From Planctomycetota bacterium (GTDB lineage Bacteria > Planctomycetota > PLA2 > JAEUHO01): DNA of 64,000 bases. The stretch spans positions 142,846 through 206,845 of the forward strand of contig JAJDEN010000020.1 in the NCBI GenBank assembly GCA_029259775.1, in the 5' to 3' direction. Position 1 is the stretch's first letter. Each line of letters begins with the position of its first letter. The translations under genes were made by a program, and so were the position numbers. The notes under the pieces are model-generated. The model made no database searches and had not been told where the DNA came from. It saw only the letters and a program-made list of their open reading frames with translations. Positions 1 to 7,857 of the stretch are shown one piece after another.

Positions 1-1208
1 ACGCCTCCCAGCGCCTCGAAGGCGACGACGCCAAGGGCGGCTTGCCCGCACGAAGCGCGGACGTTTTCCGACGCAACTTCAAGGTCTCGGCCCTGGGCGT
101 GCCCGATCCGTTCCCCGAGAACGTCCACGAAGGCCTTCGGGTGCGCACGGTCCGGCGTCTGGCCCTCCTGCGTCGGCGGATCCGCCGCCGTGTGGCCGAG
201 GGCCGGATGGTGGACGGTCACGGTGACATCCGCCTCGAGCACGTCATCCGCTTCGGCGGCCGCACAGCCATTGTCGATTGCTGCGAGTTCACACCACTGC
301 TCCGGCACATCGATCCGCTCTCCGACGCCGCCTTCCTCTCCATGGATCTCACCGTGCGCGGTCGGCCCGATCTCGCGCGCGCGTTCGAGCGCAGTTACCT
401 GGAGTACAGCGGCGATCCGGACGCCGCGTGGCTGCTGCCGCTCTACCGCGGCTATCGCGCGCACGTCCGGGCGATGGTCGATCTGCAGTCGTGCCTCCGG
501 CCCGAGGTCGACGAGGCCACGAAGTCCGCGAAGGCGCTCGGCGCTCGGCGAACGCTCGCGCTGGCCTGGACGTACGCGCGCACGGGTGCCGTGCCGCCCG
601 TGATCGTGATGCGGGGGCCCGCCGGAGTCGGCAAGAGCTGGCTCGCGACGGTGATCGCGCCGTGGCTGGGTGCGGATCTCGCCCGCAGCGACGTCGTCCG
701 CAAGGCGCTGCTCGGCCTCGATGCCACGTGGCGCCCGGACCAGGCCGAGAAAGCCGAGGTGTACGGTGACCAGATGCACGCCCGGACCTACGCGGCACTG
801 ATCGAGCGTGCGCGGGAGGCGCTGCACGCCGGCCGCGCTGCGATCCTCGACGCGACGTACCTCAAGAAGTTCACCCGCGACGACGTGCGCGCGATGGCGG
901 CGGAGGAGCAGGCGCCCTACGCCGTGCTCGACGTCACGTGCGATCCCGCGATCGTCAGGCAGCGGCTCGTCGAACGCGCGGCCCGCAACGACGATGCGAG
1001 CGACGCGGACCAGACGATCTACGACGAGATGATGGCGAGCGCCGAGCCGATGGTCGGCGATGAGGCGCCGCTGGTAGCGACGTTCGAGTCGGGCCGGCCG
1101 CCCGAGGAGGCGATCCTGCCCTTGCTCGCCGTCCTCGAAGCACAGCTCGACGCACGCAACGAACCGCTGGGGCCCGAGCGCCGCCGCGAGCCGAAGGAGG
1201 CGTCCTGA
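1..1208 (+). CDS. Bifunctional phosphotransferase / P-loop kinase (5' partial)
   Basis: The frame is open from the window edge (first full codon at base 3), so the N-terminus is missing. An aminoglycoside/choline-phosphotransferase-like half is seen first, with the Brenner-type catalytic motif DGHGDIRLEHV near base 213 and an IVDCCEF segment that would supply the metal-binding acid. A P-loop kinase half follows, with Walker A GPAGVGKS near base 618 and a downstream DATYLKK segment, as in zeta-toxin/gluconate-kinase-like P-loop proteins. This fusion is known from proteins annotated as bifunctional aminoglycoside phosphotransferase/ATP-binding proteins; their natural substrate is not established and I do not infer antibiotic resistance. 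The stop overlaps the ATG of the next gene (TGATG), so the two are probably translationally coupled. Confidence 0.75.
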   Translation, partial: ASQRLEGDDAKGGLPARSADVFRRNFKVSALGVPDPFPENVHEGLRVRTVRRLALLRRRIRRRVAEGRMVDGHGDIRLEHVIRFGGRTAIVDCCEFTPLLRHIDPLSDAAFLSMDLTVRGRPDLARAFERSYLEYSGDPDAAWLLPLYRGYRAHVRAMVDLQSCLRPEVDEATKSAKALGARRTLALAWTYARTGAVPPVIVMRGPAGVGKSWLATVIAPWLGADLARSDVVRKALLGLDATWRPDQAEKAEVYGDQMHARTYAALIERAREALHAGRAAILDATYLKKFTRDDVRAMAAEEQAPYAVLDVTCDPAIVRQRLVERAARNDDASDADQTIYDEMMASAEPMVGDEAPLVATFESGRPPEEAILPLLAVLEAQLDARNEPLGPERRREPKEAS

Positions 1209-1987
1209 TGGACCTGCAGGCCCTGGTCGACCCGGTGGAGGCGGCGCTGCGCGCCACGCGCGCGAAGGTGCTGGCGGCCTACCGCAGCGAGGCCGCGCCC
1301 GAACGCTTCAAGGACGACGGCAGCGCCGTCACGGATCTCGACTTCGAGCTCGAACGCGATCTCGCCGAGGCCCTGCTGCCGCTCGACGCGGCCTGGGGTC
1401 TGCGTGGGGAGGAGTCGGGCTGGATCCGCGAGGGCGAACCGGCATGGCATCTCGACCCCGTGGACGGTACGGCGAACTTCGCACGCCGCATCGGCGTCTT
1501 CGGCAGCCAGCTCGCGCTGGTCGACGGCAAGGACGTGCTGTTCGCGGCGGTCTACGATCCCCTGATCGACGAGTTCACGTGGGCCGGGCGCGGGCTGGGC
1601 ACGTGGCACGAGGGCACGCGCGTCAGGATGCCTGACCGGCCGCCGGAGCGTGCGATCATCCATGTGGACATCTCGAGCTCGGGCCTCTTCCAGGAACACC
1701 CGGACCTGCTGATGACCTTGCGCCAGGGCAGCTACAAGACGCGCGCCATGGGCTCGGTGGCGATCCACCTGCGCGACGTAGCGCTGGGCCGCGCGGACGG
1801 CTACCTGGGCGGAAGGCGGCACGTGACGCCGCTGCACGATCTGGCTCCGGGGGTGCTGCTGATCCGCGAATCCGGCGGAATCGTCTCAGACGGCGAGGGC
1901 AAGGACGCCATGGACGAGCGTCGGGTGCTCGTGGCCGGCTCCCCGCAGGTCCACGATTGGCTTTGCGGGCTCCTCGACGTCCTCTAG
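1208..1987 (+). CDS. Inositol monophosphatase family protein
   Basis: This 259-residue protein fits the IMPase/FBPase/CysQ superfamily, Mg-dependent phosphatases that hydrolyse small phosphomonoesters. The two metal-binding motifs are visible: GEES near residue 67 and DPVDGTANFA near residue 82. The C-terminal half has a further acidic motif region (LHDLAPGVLLIRESGG). Length is normal for the family. The start ATG overlaps the stop of the upstream kinase fusion. The substrate cannot be read from sequence: inositol phosphate, fructose bisphosphate and PAP are all possible. A myo-inositol-phosphate synthase lies about 60 kb downstream in this window, which makes inositol phosphate reasonable but unproven. 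Confidence 0.85.
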   Translation: MDLQALVDPVEAALRATRAKVLAAYRSEAAPERFKDDGSAVTDLDFELERDLAEALLPLDAAWGLRGEESGWIREGEPAWHLDPVDGTANFARRIGVFGSQLALVDGKDVLFAAVYDPLIDEFTWAGRGLGTWHEGTRVRMPDRPPERAIIHVDISSSGLFQEHPDLLMTLRQGSYKTRAMGSVAIHLRDVALGRADGYLGGRRHVTPLHDLAPGVLLIRESGGIVSDGEGKDAMDERRVLVAGSPQVHDWLCGLLDVL

Positions 1988-2065
1988 GCCTCCTGCTGCG
2001 CGGCCCGCCGCGCTTGCTGCGGAGGCTACGAATCCTGACGCTAGGCCGGGACGGGGGCCTCGGGC

Positions 2066-2071
2066 TAGGAT
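2066..2071 (+). promoter_or_regulatory. TANNNT box of a probable leaderless promoter
   Basis: TAGGAT lies 8 nt before the ATG at 2080, with no Shine-Dalgarno-like sequence between. The same arrangement recurs at other operon heads in this window. Inferred -10 element. Confidence 0.5.
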
Positions 2072-2079
2072 CTCCGGCC

Positions 2080-2445
2080 ATGGATGTCGTAGTCATCACG
2101 TTCGACGGTCAGATCGATGATTTCCCCAGCCTGGTCCAGTGCGTCGACAATCTCATTGCCGACGGCACGCGCCACATGGTCATCGACCTGCACACGTTGC
2201 CGTTCATCAACTCCGCCGCTCTGGGCTTCCTCCTGAAGGCCCAGAAGGCCATGGAGCGCGAGGGCGGCGAGCTGGCCTTGGCGCGCGTGCAGCCTGCGAT
2301 CCAGAACATTCTCGAGATGACGAGCCTCGATCAGGTCTTCCCGACCTTCCAGGACATCGACGAGGCCGTGGCCTACCTGGGCGGCGACACCTCCGAGAGC
2401 GCCGCCGAGGGCAAGCGGACGGTCCGCCAACAAGACTGGCGGTAG
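2080..2445 (+). CDS. STAS domain protein (anti-sigma-factor antagonist type)
   Basis: A 121-residue single STAS domain. It has the alternating beta/alpha pattern of SpoIIAA/RsbV-like proteins (MVIDLHTLPFINSAALGFLLKAQ), with the usual Asp and Ser/Ala-rich loop. In such proteins a Ser in this loop is phosphorylated by a cognate anti-sigma kinase; here Ser follows Asn (FINSAAL). The start at 2080 was chosen because the upstream extension is Arg/Leu/Gly-rich noise and because of the TAGGAT box 8 nt before it. The C-terminal 20 residues are polar and probably disordered. No kinase or phosphatase partner is adjacent. It could act in sigma-factor partner switching or in another regulatory complex. 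Confidence 0.75.
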   Translation: MDVVVITFDGQIDDFPSLVQCVDNLIADGTRHMVIDLHTLPFINSAALGFLLKAQKAMEREGGELALARVQPAIQNILEMTSLDQVFPTFQDIDEAVAYLGGDTSESAAEGKRTVRQQDWR

Positions 2446-2487
2446 GGGCAGCCTGAGCGACGGCGCAGCCGGAGCGGTTGGCTGCCC
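2442..2487. repeat. Dispersed palindromic repeat, type B
   Basis: A 46-nt element beginning at the stop codon of the STAS gene. Its arms GGGCAGCC and GGCTGCCC are perfectly complementary. An inverted copy with about 41 of 46 identical positions lies at 42719-42764, and a shorter relative at 38046-38081. Confidence 0.75.
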
Positions 2488-2714
2488 ATGTGAGACGCGC
2501 GGGCGCGTGTCTCCCCCCACGTTGACTTTGACCTTACCTTTGACTTGGCCCTCCGACGGCTCAGGTGTGGTCCGTGTCCGCGTGGACGTGGGAAGGTGCC
2601 AGTGGCAAGCCAGGGGACGTGGAAGTCAACGTCGAAGTCAAGGTGTCCAGAACCCCGTAGGGGCATGCCGAGCCGCTGCGTCGCGCGCAGCGGCGGGTGC
2701 CTGCCCTTCGCCCG
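2488..2714. other. Gene-free gap with GTTGACTTTGAC-type direct and inverted repeats
   Basis: No gene is supported here. GTTGACTTTGAC and TTTGACTT words at about 2520-2548 face their complements (GAAGTCAACGTCGAAGTC) at about 2625-2642, making a long imperfect inverted repeat around a purine-rich centre. It may be a transcript end or a repeat remnant between two convergent genes. Confidence 0.5.
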
Positions 2715-4082
2715 TCAGTCCTGCTCGGGGATCTTGATCCTGCGGTCGAACGTCAATGTGCGGTCGAGCTTCGCGTCCAGCGACTCGAGGATCGTCGCGA
2801 AGTCGGGCTTGGGCCGGCCACGGTAGACCTCCTTGCCGTCGAGACGCACGACGACCTCCTTGGTCGTGTCGTACATGTCGTCGTTCAGGAAGATCGTGAA
2901 GTCCTCGGGGAAGGCGATCGTCACGTCGAGATCGATGACGTGCTCGCCCTCGGTATCCTTGCGCTTTGCGGTGACGAGCATCCGGTCCTCGGGTCGCTCG
3001 CAGCGCAGCCAGTACATCCAGCGCTTGATCCGGCGGCTTGCCTTGTCCTCGTCCTCGTTGTCGCCGGGCGGCCACGGCGCATTGTTGTACTCCCACACGA
3101 TCTTCGTCGGGAGTGCGTTGCGGCGCTGATCGCGAACGTACTTGTAGCCCTTCGTGGGCTCGCCCGGCGGGAACGTGTGCGCGATGCCGGGATGGCTCTT
3201 GAACCGGACGAGGTCGTAGCCGCCCGCGTCGGCCTTCCTCAGCTCCTGGATCTGGCGCCAGGCCTTGATGAAGGTGCCCGGCTCGCAGTTGACGTCGTTC
3301 TCGCCTGTGTAGAAGTACACAGCGAGGTTGCGCATGTTGGGCACGAGCCCGTGCTCCATGCGGCCGACCTTGTCGGGGTCGGGCTCCTTGACCTTGTCGG
3401 CAGGTACGACGCCATGTGCCGGGATGGCCGCAGCCAAGAGGTCCGGATGCCGGCCCGCCATGAACATGGAGCCTGTGCCGCCCATGCTGAAGCCCATGGA
3501 GAACACGCGGTCCGGGTCGATGTCGTACTGGACCTTGCCGATCTCGATCATCGTGAGCAGGAAGCGCTCGCCGTGCACGCTGTTCCACGTGTCGTGAACC
3601 AGGCGGATGCCTTGCGGGTACATGCTCATCGTCTTCGGCAGCTTCCACTTGCCCGACGCCTCCGACGCGCTGCCCGCGCCGACGCCGCCACCGTGCAGCC
3701 CCAAGATCAGCCCGTTCTTCTTGCCACCGGTGCCGGACTTCAGCCACCACGCGCGACCGTAGGGCGTCTGGATCTCGTTCTTCGGCGCGCGCGGACCGTG
3801 CTTCTTCACGGCCTTCCACAGGATGTCGACGACCTGCTTGCGCGCGCCCTCCGGCACGTCGCCCAGCGCGGCCGCCTCGACCAGCAGCTTCTTGCGCGTC
3901 GCGAGGTCCCAGCGCCCGAAATGCGTCTTCGGCCGCGCCTTCATCCAGCGGGTGGCGAGGGCCAGCATCTTCTTCGCCTCGGCCTTGCCGATCGCGGACC
4001 TCGCCGGCTTGGCATCGGCACGCAGCGAGGCCGCTGGCAGGAGCAGCAGCAGCAGGAGGGCGGCGCGAAGGGCTGTCAGCAC
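2715..4082 (-). CDS. Secreted alpha/beta-hydrolase (esterase-like)
   Basis: A 455-residue protein with a clear signal peptide (poly-Leu core, probable cleavage near SLRADA). It has an alpha/beta-hydrolase core with an oxyanion-loop HGGG near residue 130 and the nucleophile elbow GFSMGG near residue 197. A catalytic His is plausible in HPGIAHTFPPG. The C-terminal 120 residues are a probable beta-rich domain with charged segments. Start is GTG at 4082, with a TATACT box 6 nt upstream and no Shine-Dalgarno. It lies 28 nt downstream of a second secreted hydrolase on the same strand. Substrate unknown; feruloyl-esterase/PHB-depolymerase-like proteins share this elbow. Confidence 0.75.
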   Translation of the reverse strand: MLTALRAALLLLLLLPAASLRADAKPARSAIGKAEAKKMLALATRWMKARPKTHFGRWDLATRKKLLVEAAALGDVPEGARKQVVDILWKAVKKHGPRAPKNEIQTPYGRAWWLKSGTGGKKNGLILGLHGGGVGAGSASEASGKWKLPKTMSMYPQGIRLVHDTWNSVHGERFLLTMIEIGKVQYDIDPDRVFSMGFSMGGTGSMFMAGRHPDLLAAAIPAHGVVPADKVKEPDPDKVGRMEHGLVPNMRNLAVYFYTGENDVNCEPGTFIKAWRQIQELRKADAGGYDLVRFKSHPGIAHTFPPGEPTKGYKYVRDQRRNALPTKIVWEYNNAPWPPGDNEDEDKASRRIKRWMYWLRCERPEDRMLVTAKRKDTEGEHVIDLDVTIAFPEDFTIFLNDDMYDTTKEVVVRLDGKEVYRGRPKPDFATILESLDAKLDRTLTFDRRIKIPEQD

Positions 4083-4088
4083 GCCGCG

Positions 4089-4094
4089 AGTATA
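4089..4094 (-). promoter_or_regulatory. TANNNT box (TATACT) 6 nt before the hydrolase GTG
   Basis: TATACT on the minus strand, followed by CGCGGC and the GTG start at 4082. This is a near-consensus -10 sequence placed for a leaderless transcript. Inferred. Confidence 0.5.
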
Positions 4095-4110
4095 GGCGCG
4101 CGTCGCGGCC

Positions 4111-5805
4111 CTAGGGCTTGACCACGATCGAAGCGCGGTAGAGCGGGGCCCCGGCGCCGCCGCGGACCGCCTCCTGCAGCACGTAGCCCGTGCTGCCCTT
4201 GGCCAGCCCCTCGAACGCGAGCGCGCCGTTGACGTAGACCTTCAGCGGCTGCGCGAGGTCCACGAGGCCATCGGCCAGATGCAGCTTGAAGCTGCCGACG
4301 TGGCGCGTGGTGATGTCGATGCGGTTGCCGTCCACGACCTGGGCCTCGATGCGTCCCGAGGGCATGCCGTAGCCCAGTGCCTTCGGCCGCTCGACCGCGC
4401 CCGCCCCGGCCGCGCGCGGCAGGCACTCCAGGTCGAGCTCCTCGTCGCCGCGCTGCACCCGGAACACGCCGGCCTTCTTCGCGCTGGCCATCTTCGGCAG
4501 CTCGCGCATGAGCACGGTGCGCCCCTGCGCGGGCCCTGCGAGGTCCGTCCCCTGGACCGCGATGATGACATCCCCGACCTCGAAGCCGGCGTCCGCCGCG
4601 GCGGAGTCGTCCTCGACCCTCGTCACGCGCAGACCCGGCCCCTCGAACTGCATGTCGATGCGGATCCCGAGCACCGGGCGACCGGCGGGATCGGGCAAGG
4701 TTGCGGCCACCGCGCCCTTCGCAGACGGTGCCTTGGGGTCGACGGTCAGCACCTCGACCCAGCCGAAGCGACCCTCGCTGCGCGGCAAGGCGGTCTCCCA
4801 CGCGATCTGCTTGGGCAGCGGCGTGCGCGGGTTCGCGGCCCAGAAGTCCCGCAGCTTGTCCCAGTGGTCCGGGAAGACGGCGCTCATGTTGTGGCCCGCG
4901 TCGGGCAGGTCCAACCAGGTGAGCTTGCTCCCGGCTGCCTTGAGCTGATCGATCAGCGGCTTGATCTGCGATGACGGGTAGAGGCGGTCCTTGCCACCGT
5001 TGACCGCGAACACCGGGCGGGAGCGCACATTCACCGCGAAGCTCGGGCCGCCGGCGAGGCGGGTGACGCCGGGATGCGCCATGAGCGCCAGGAAGCAGGC
5101 GTAGGGCTCGGGATCATGCGCGAGCAGGTGCAGGCAGCCGCTCGCGCCGTCGGAGAAGCCGGCCACGACCACGCGATCGGCGTCGACGCGGTAGCGGCGC
5201 TTGAGGTCATCGAGGGCACCGCGCACGAGGCGCGTGCCGGCAGGCGTCCACCACTCCGAGCCCTTGCGCGACGAAGGCGCGAGCAGCAGGAACCCCTCTT
5301 CGGCGGCGAGCCGGCCCAGAGCGCGGATGCCCGACGCACCGCCGCCGTCCCGGTCCCGGGCGACGCCACCGTGCAGCCAGATCAGGACCGGCCAGGCCTT
5401 CGCCGTGTCGTAGGCCTCGGGAATGGCTGCGAGGATCGAGTTCTCGACGCCATCGCCTACGCTGCGCTGCCACACGACGACGTCGTCCTTCTTGACGTCG
5501 GTCGACCACGTGCGCGCTTTCGTCACCGCGGCCGCGACCTTGGCCGCATCGGGATGCTTCATGGCGATCGCGAACCCGGCCGCCGCACGCTTCTGCGCGT
5601 CGGGCTCGGCGAAGAAGGCGGCGAGCGACGCATCGAGCGTGTCGGCCTTCGTCTCCAGCGGCGCCTTCGGGCGCGCCTCCGGAGCGGTCTTCGCGGGCGG
5701 CTTCGCCGGATCGTCGTCGGCGCGCACGAAGCCGACGGGCAGCGCCAGCAGCGCGATGAGCACGAGAGCGAGGAACGGCAGGGGACGGAGCGTGGATGTC
5801 GGCAT
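4111..5805 (-). CDS. Secreted alpha/beta-hydrolase with PDZ domain
   Basis: 564 residues from the ATG at 5805, chosen over an earlier in-frame ATG because GGGAGG lies 4 nt before it. An N-terminal signal peptide is followed by an Ala/Pro/Lys linker. The alpha/beta-hydrolase core has oxyanion-loop HGG near residue 152, nucleophile motif GFSDGASG near residue 223 and a catalytic-His candidate in LPDAGHNMS. A PDZ-like domain (about residues 385-460, VTRVEDDSAAADAGFEVGDVIIAVQG) follows, and a small beta-rich C-terminal domain ends the protein. Joining a PDZ to a hydrolase suggests docking onto a partner or onto the envelope. It is probably transcribed together with the neighbouring hydrolase 28 nt downstream. 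Confidence 0.75.
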   Translation of the reverse strand: MPTSTLRPLPFLALVLIALLALPVGFVRADDDPAKPPAKTAPEARPKAPLETKADTLDASLAAFFAEPDAQKRAAAGFAIAMKHPDAAKVAAAVTKARTWSTDVKKDDVVVWQRSVGDGVENSILAAIPEAYDTAKAWPVLIWLHGGVARDRDGGGASGIRALGRLAAEEGFLLLAPSSRKGSEWWTPAGTRLVRGALDDLKRRYRVDADRVVVAGFSDGASGCLHLLAHDPEPYACFLALMAHPGVTRLAGGPSFAVNVRSRPVFAVNGGKDRLYPSSQIKPLIDQLKAAGSKLTWLDLPDAGHNMSAVFPDHWDKLRDFWAANPRTPLPKQIAWETALPRSEGRFGWVEVLTVDPKAPSAKGAVAATLPDPAGRPVLGIRIDMQFEGPGLRVTRVEDDSAAADAGFEVGDVIIAVQGTDLAGPAQGRTVLMRELPKMASAKKAGVFRVQRGDEELDLECLPRAAGAGAVERPKALGYGMPSGRIEAQVVDGNRIDITTRHVGSFKLHLADGLVDLAQPLKVYVNGALAFEGLAKGSTGYVLQEAVRGGAGAPLYRASIVVKP

Positions 5806-5869
5806 GAGGCCTCCCGGGGGGAGCGCCATTCTTCGGCCGCAGCCGGGCGGCGTCCAGCGGGGCCTTGGA

Positions 5870-7303
5870 CTACGCGAACGTGATCGTCTGGCCGTCCTTG
5901 CCGTCCTTCACCAGGATGCCTTCGGCCGCGAGCTCGTCGCGCAACCGGTCGGACTCGGCCCAGGCCTGGTTGGCCCGCGCGGCGGCGCGGGCATCGACGA
6001 GCGCCTGCTGCTCGGATGTCAGGGCACGCTCCTCAGGGGCCAGGAACAAGCCGAACACGCGATCGGCCTTGTCGAACAGCGCGAGGGCCGCGGCCGCGTC
6101 CCCCGCGCCCAGGCTGCCGTCCTTCAGGGCGCGATCGGCTTCGCCCCGCAGCTCGTGTACGGCGGCCAGGGCCTCCGGCGAGTTGAGGTCGTCGTCCATG
6201 GCGGCCACGAAGCGGACGTCCGCCTCGGCGGCGAAGCCCGACGGCGCCGCGTCCCCGGCATGGACGGCCAACCGGACGCGCGCCTCGCGCAGGTTGCGCA
6301 GCGTGCGGTCGGCGGCCTCGAGGCCCGTGAAGTTGAAGTCGAGCGACTTGCGGTAGTGGCCCGAGACGATCAGGTAGCGGAAGGCGGCGCCGATGCCCTC
6401 GCCGTAGCGATCGAACAGGTCCTTCAGCGTGTAGAAGGTGCCCTTGCTCTTGGACATCTTCGAGCTGTCCACGAGCAGGTGCTTGTGGTGCATCCACGTC
6501 GTCACCCACGGGCGCACATCGAGTGCGGCCTCGCTCTGGGCGATCTCGTTCTGGTGATGCGGGAAGAGCAGGTCTTCGCCGCCCAGATGGATGTCGATCC
6601 TCGAACCGAGGATCTCACTCGCCATGACGGAGCACTCGATGTGCCAGCCGGGGCGTCCCTTCACGACGCGCGCCGTGCCGTCGATGGTGAAGCTCGGCTC
6701 CCAGAAGACGTCGCCGTCTTCTTCGACATGGCCCTTCCATAGGGCGAAGTCGCCGACCTCCTCCTTGTCGTACTCGTCCGCCTTGATGCGTCCGCTGGCG
6801 CCCGCAAGGAGATCCTCGCGCTTGATGTTGGCGAGCTCGCCGTAGTGCTCGAAGGACGCGACCCGGTAGTAGATCGAGCCGTCCTCGGCGAGGTAGGCAT
6901 GCCCCTTGTCGAGCAGGGTCTGGATCATCGCGGCCATGCCGTCGATGTGCCCGGTCGCGCGCGGGAAGTGATCCACCTGCGCGGTGTTGCCGAGCTGATC
7001 CATCCCCTCGAGGTACGTCGAGGCCCACCGGGTGGTGAAGGTCTCGAGGTCTTCCCCCGCCGCCCGGGAGTCACGGATGATCTTGTCTTCGACGTCGGTG
7101 ATGTTCTGGACGTACACGACCGTGTGGCCCGACTCGCGCAACCAGCGCACGAGCACGTCCGCCACCGTCACGAGGGACCAGTTCCCGATGTGGACGTGGC
7201 TGTAGACCGTGGGCCCACAGGCGTAGACGGCGATCCGCTGGGGATCTACCGGCTGGAAGGGCTCCACCCGGCGCGACAAGCTGTTGTAGAGCTGCAGGGG
7301 CAT
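5870..7303 (-). CDS. cysS: Cysteine--tRNA ligase
   Basis: A full-length class I aminoacyl-tRNA synthetase (477 residues). It charges tRNA-Cys with cysteine in the cytoplasm. Visible hallmarks are the N-terminal YACGPTVY (zinc-ligand Cys), the HIGH-box variant HIGN, GWHIECSVM (zinc Cys), the HLGGEDLLFPHHQNE segment with zinc-binding His, and the KMSKSKG loop. A helical DALR-type anticodon domain follows. The start ATG is 24 nt after the stop of the nifU-like gene, so it sits at the end of a cysteine-desulfurase/scaffold/CysRS operon that all draws on the cysteine pool. Confidence 0.97.
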   Translation of the reverse strand: MPLQLYNSLSRRVEPFQPVDPQRIAVYACGPTVYSHVHIGNWSLVTVADVLVRWLRESGHTVVYVQNITDVEDKIIRDSRAAGEDLETFTTRWASTYLEGMDQLGNTAQVDHFPRATGHIDGMAAMIQTLLDKGHAYLAEDGSIYYRVASFEHYGELANIKREDLLAGASGRIKADEYDKEEVGDFALWKGHVEEDGDVFWEPSFTIDGTARVVKGRPGWHIECSVMASEILGSRIDIHLGGEDLLFPHHQNEIAQSEAALDVRPWVTTWMHHKHLLVDSSKMSKSKGTFYTLKDLFDRYGEGIGAAFRYLIVSGHYRKSLDFNFTGLEAADRTLRNLREARVRLAVHAGDAAPSGFAAEADVRFVAAMDDDLNSPEALAAVHELRGEADRALKDGSLGAGDAAAALALFDKADRVFGLFLAPEERALTSEQQALVDARAAARANQAWAESDRLRDELAAEGILVKDGKDGQTITFA

Positions 7304-7327
7304 GGCGCGCGCCTTTGGTACATGGGT

Positions 7328-7855
7328 CTACTCGTCTTCCTGATCATCGGCCAGAAACGGGTCGTCTTCGTGCGCCCAGTCCTTGGCCGTGGGCTCGTCG
7401 ATCTCGGGCAGGCCAAGGGTAGCGTCCCCCCGATGATCCCGGACGGCGTTTTGTACCCCCAGCAAGGCGTACTGAAACTTTTCGCGAGCGTCGTCCGGCC
7501 TGCCGCGCCCGCCCAGGGCCTCGAAGAACGGAGCCAACTGGGGGACCTGCAGCGCGTCCAGCGCGAGGATCTCGCTGCACGACCGGCCGCGGGCCCAGTC
7601 GACGACGATGTCGCCGGCCACGTACATGGCGGGGTTGCAGAGGCCGCAGGAGACGCGCAGATCGAGCACGGCCTCGTCATCGGCCACGAGGTGGAACTCG
7701 GTGATGTTCTTGCCCCCGCCCCGGCAGCCCTCGACGACGGCCCGCCCCGTGAACGGCACGTCCAGGGGCGTGAAGTTGCGGGGCGCCTTGTCGCGGCTCA
7801 TGCGCGCGAAGATGCGGTCGGCATAGTAGCGCCGGACGTCGTTGCTGACAGCCAT
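7328..7855 (-). CDS. NifU/IscU-like Fe-S scaffold family protein, divergent Cys set
   Basis: 175 residues from the ATG at 7855, two nucleotides after the stop of the cysteine-desulfurase-like gene. The N-terminal 135 residues match the NifU_N/IscU fold pattern, beginning around TGRAVVEGCRGG. Classical IscU/SufU proteins use three conserved Cys plus an Asp two residues after the first Cys. Here I see Cys 44 (with Arg-Gly instead of Gly-Asp), Cys 70 and Cys 73 in SCGLCNP, and Cys 93. The position of the third classical Cys reads KFQYALLGV, with no Cys. The C-terminus is acidic. It is probably an Fe-S or persulfide-handling protein, but it may not assemble clusters like IscU. Confidence 0.7.
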   Translation of the reverse strand: MAVSNDVRRYYADRIFARMSRDKAPRNFTPLDVPFTGRAVVEGCRGGGKNITEFHLVADDEAVLDLRVSCGLCNPAMYVAGDIVVDWARGRSCSEILALDALQVPQLAPFFEALGGRGRPDDAREKFQYALLGVQNAVRDHRGDATLGLPEIDEPTAKDWAHEDDPFLADDQEDE

Positions 7856-7857
7856 GG

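Noticed and set aside
2697..4121. A 474-codon plus-strand frame opposite the first hydrolase
   Set aside because: Antisense shadow; the minus strand has a signal peptide and catalytic motifs.
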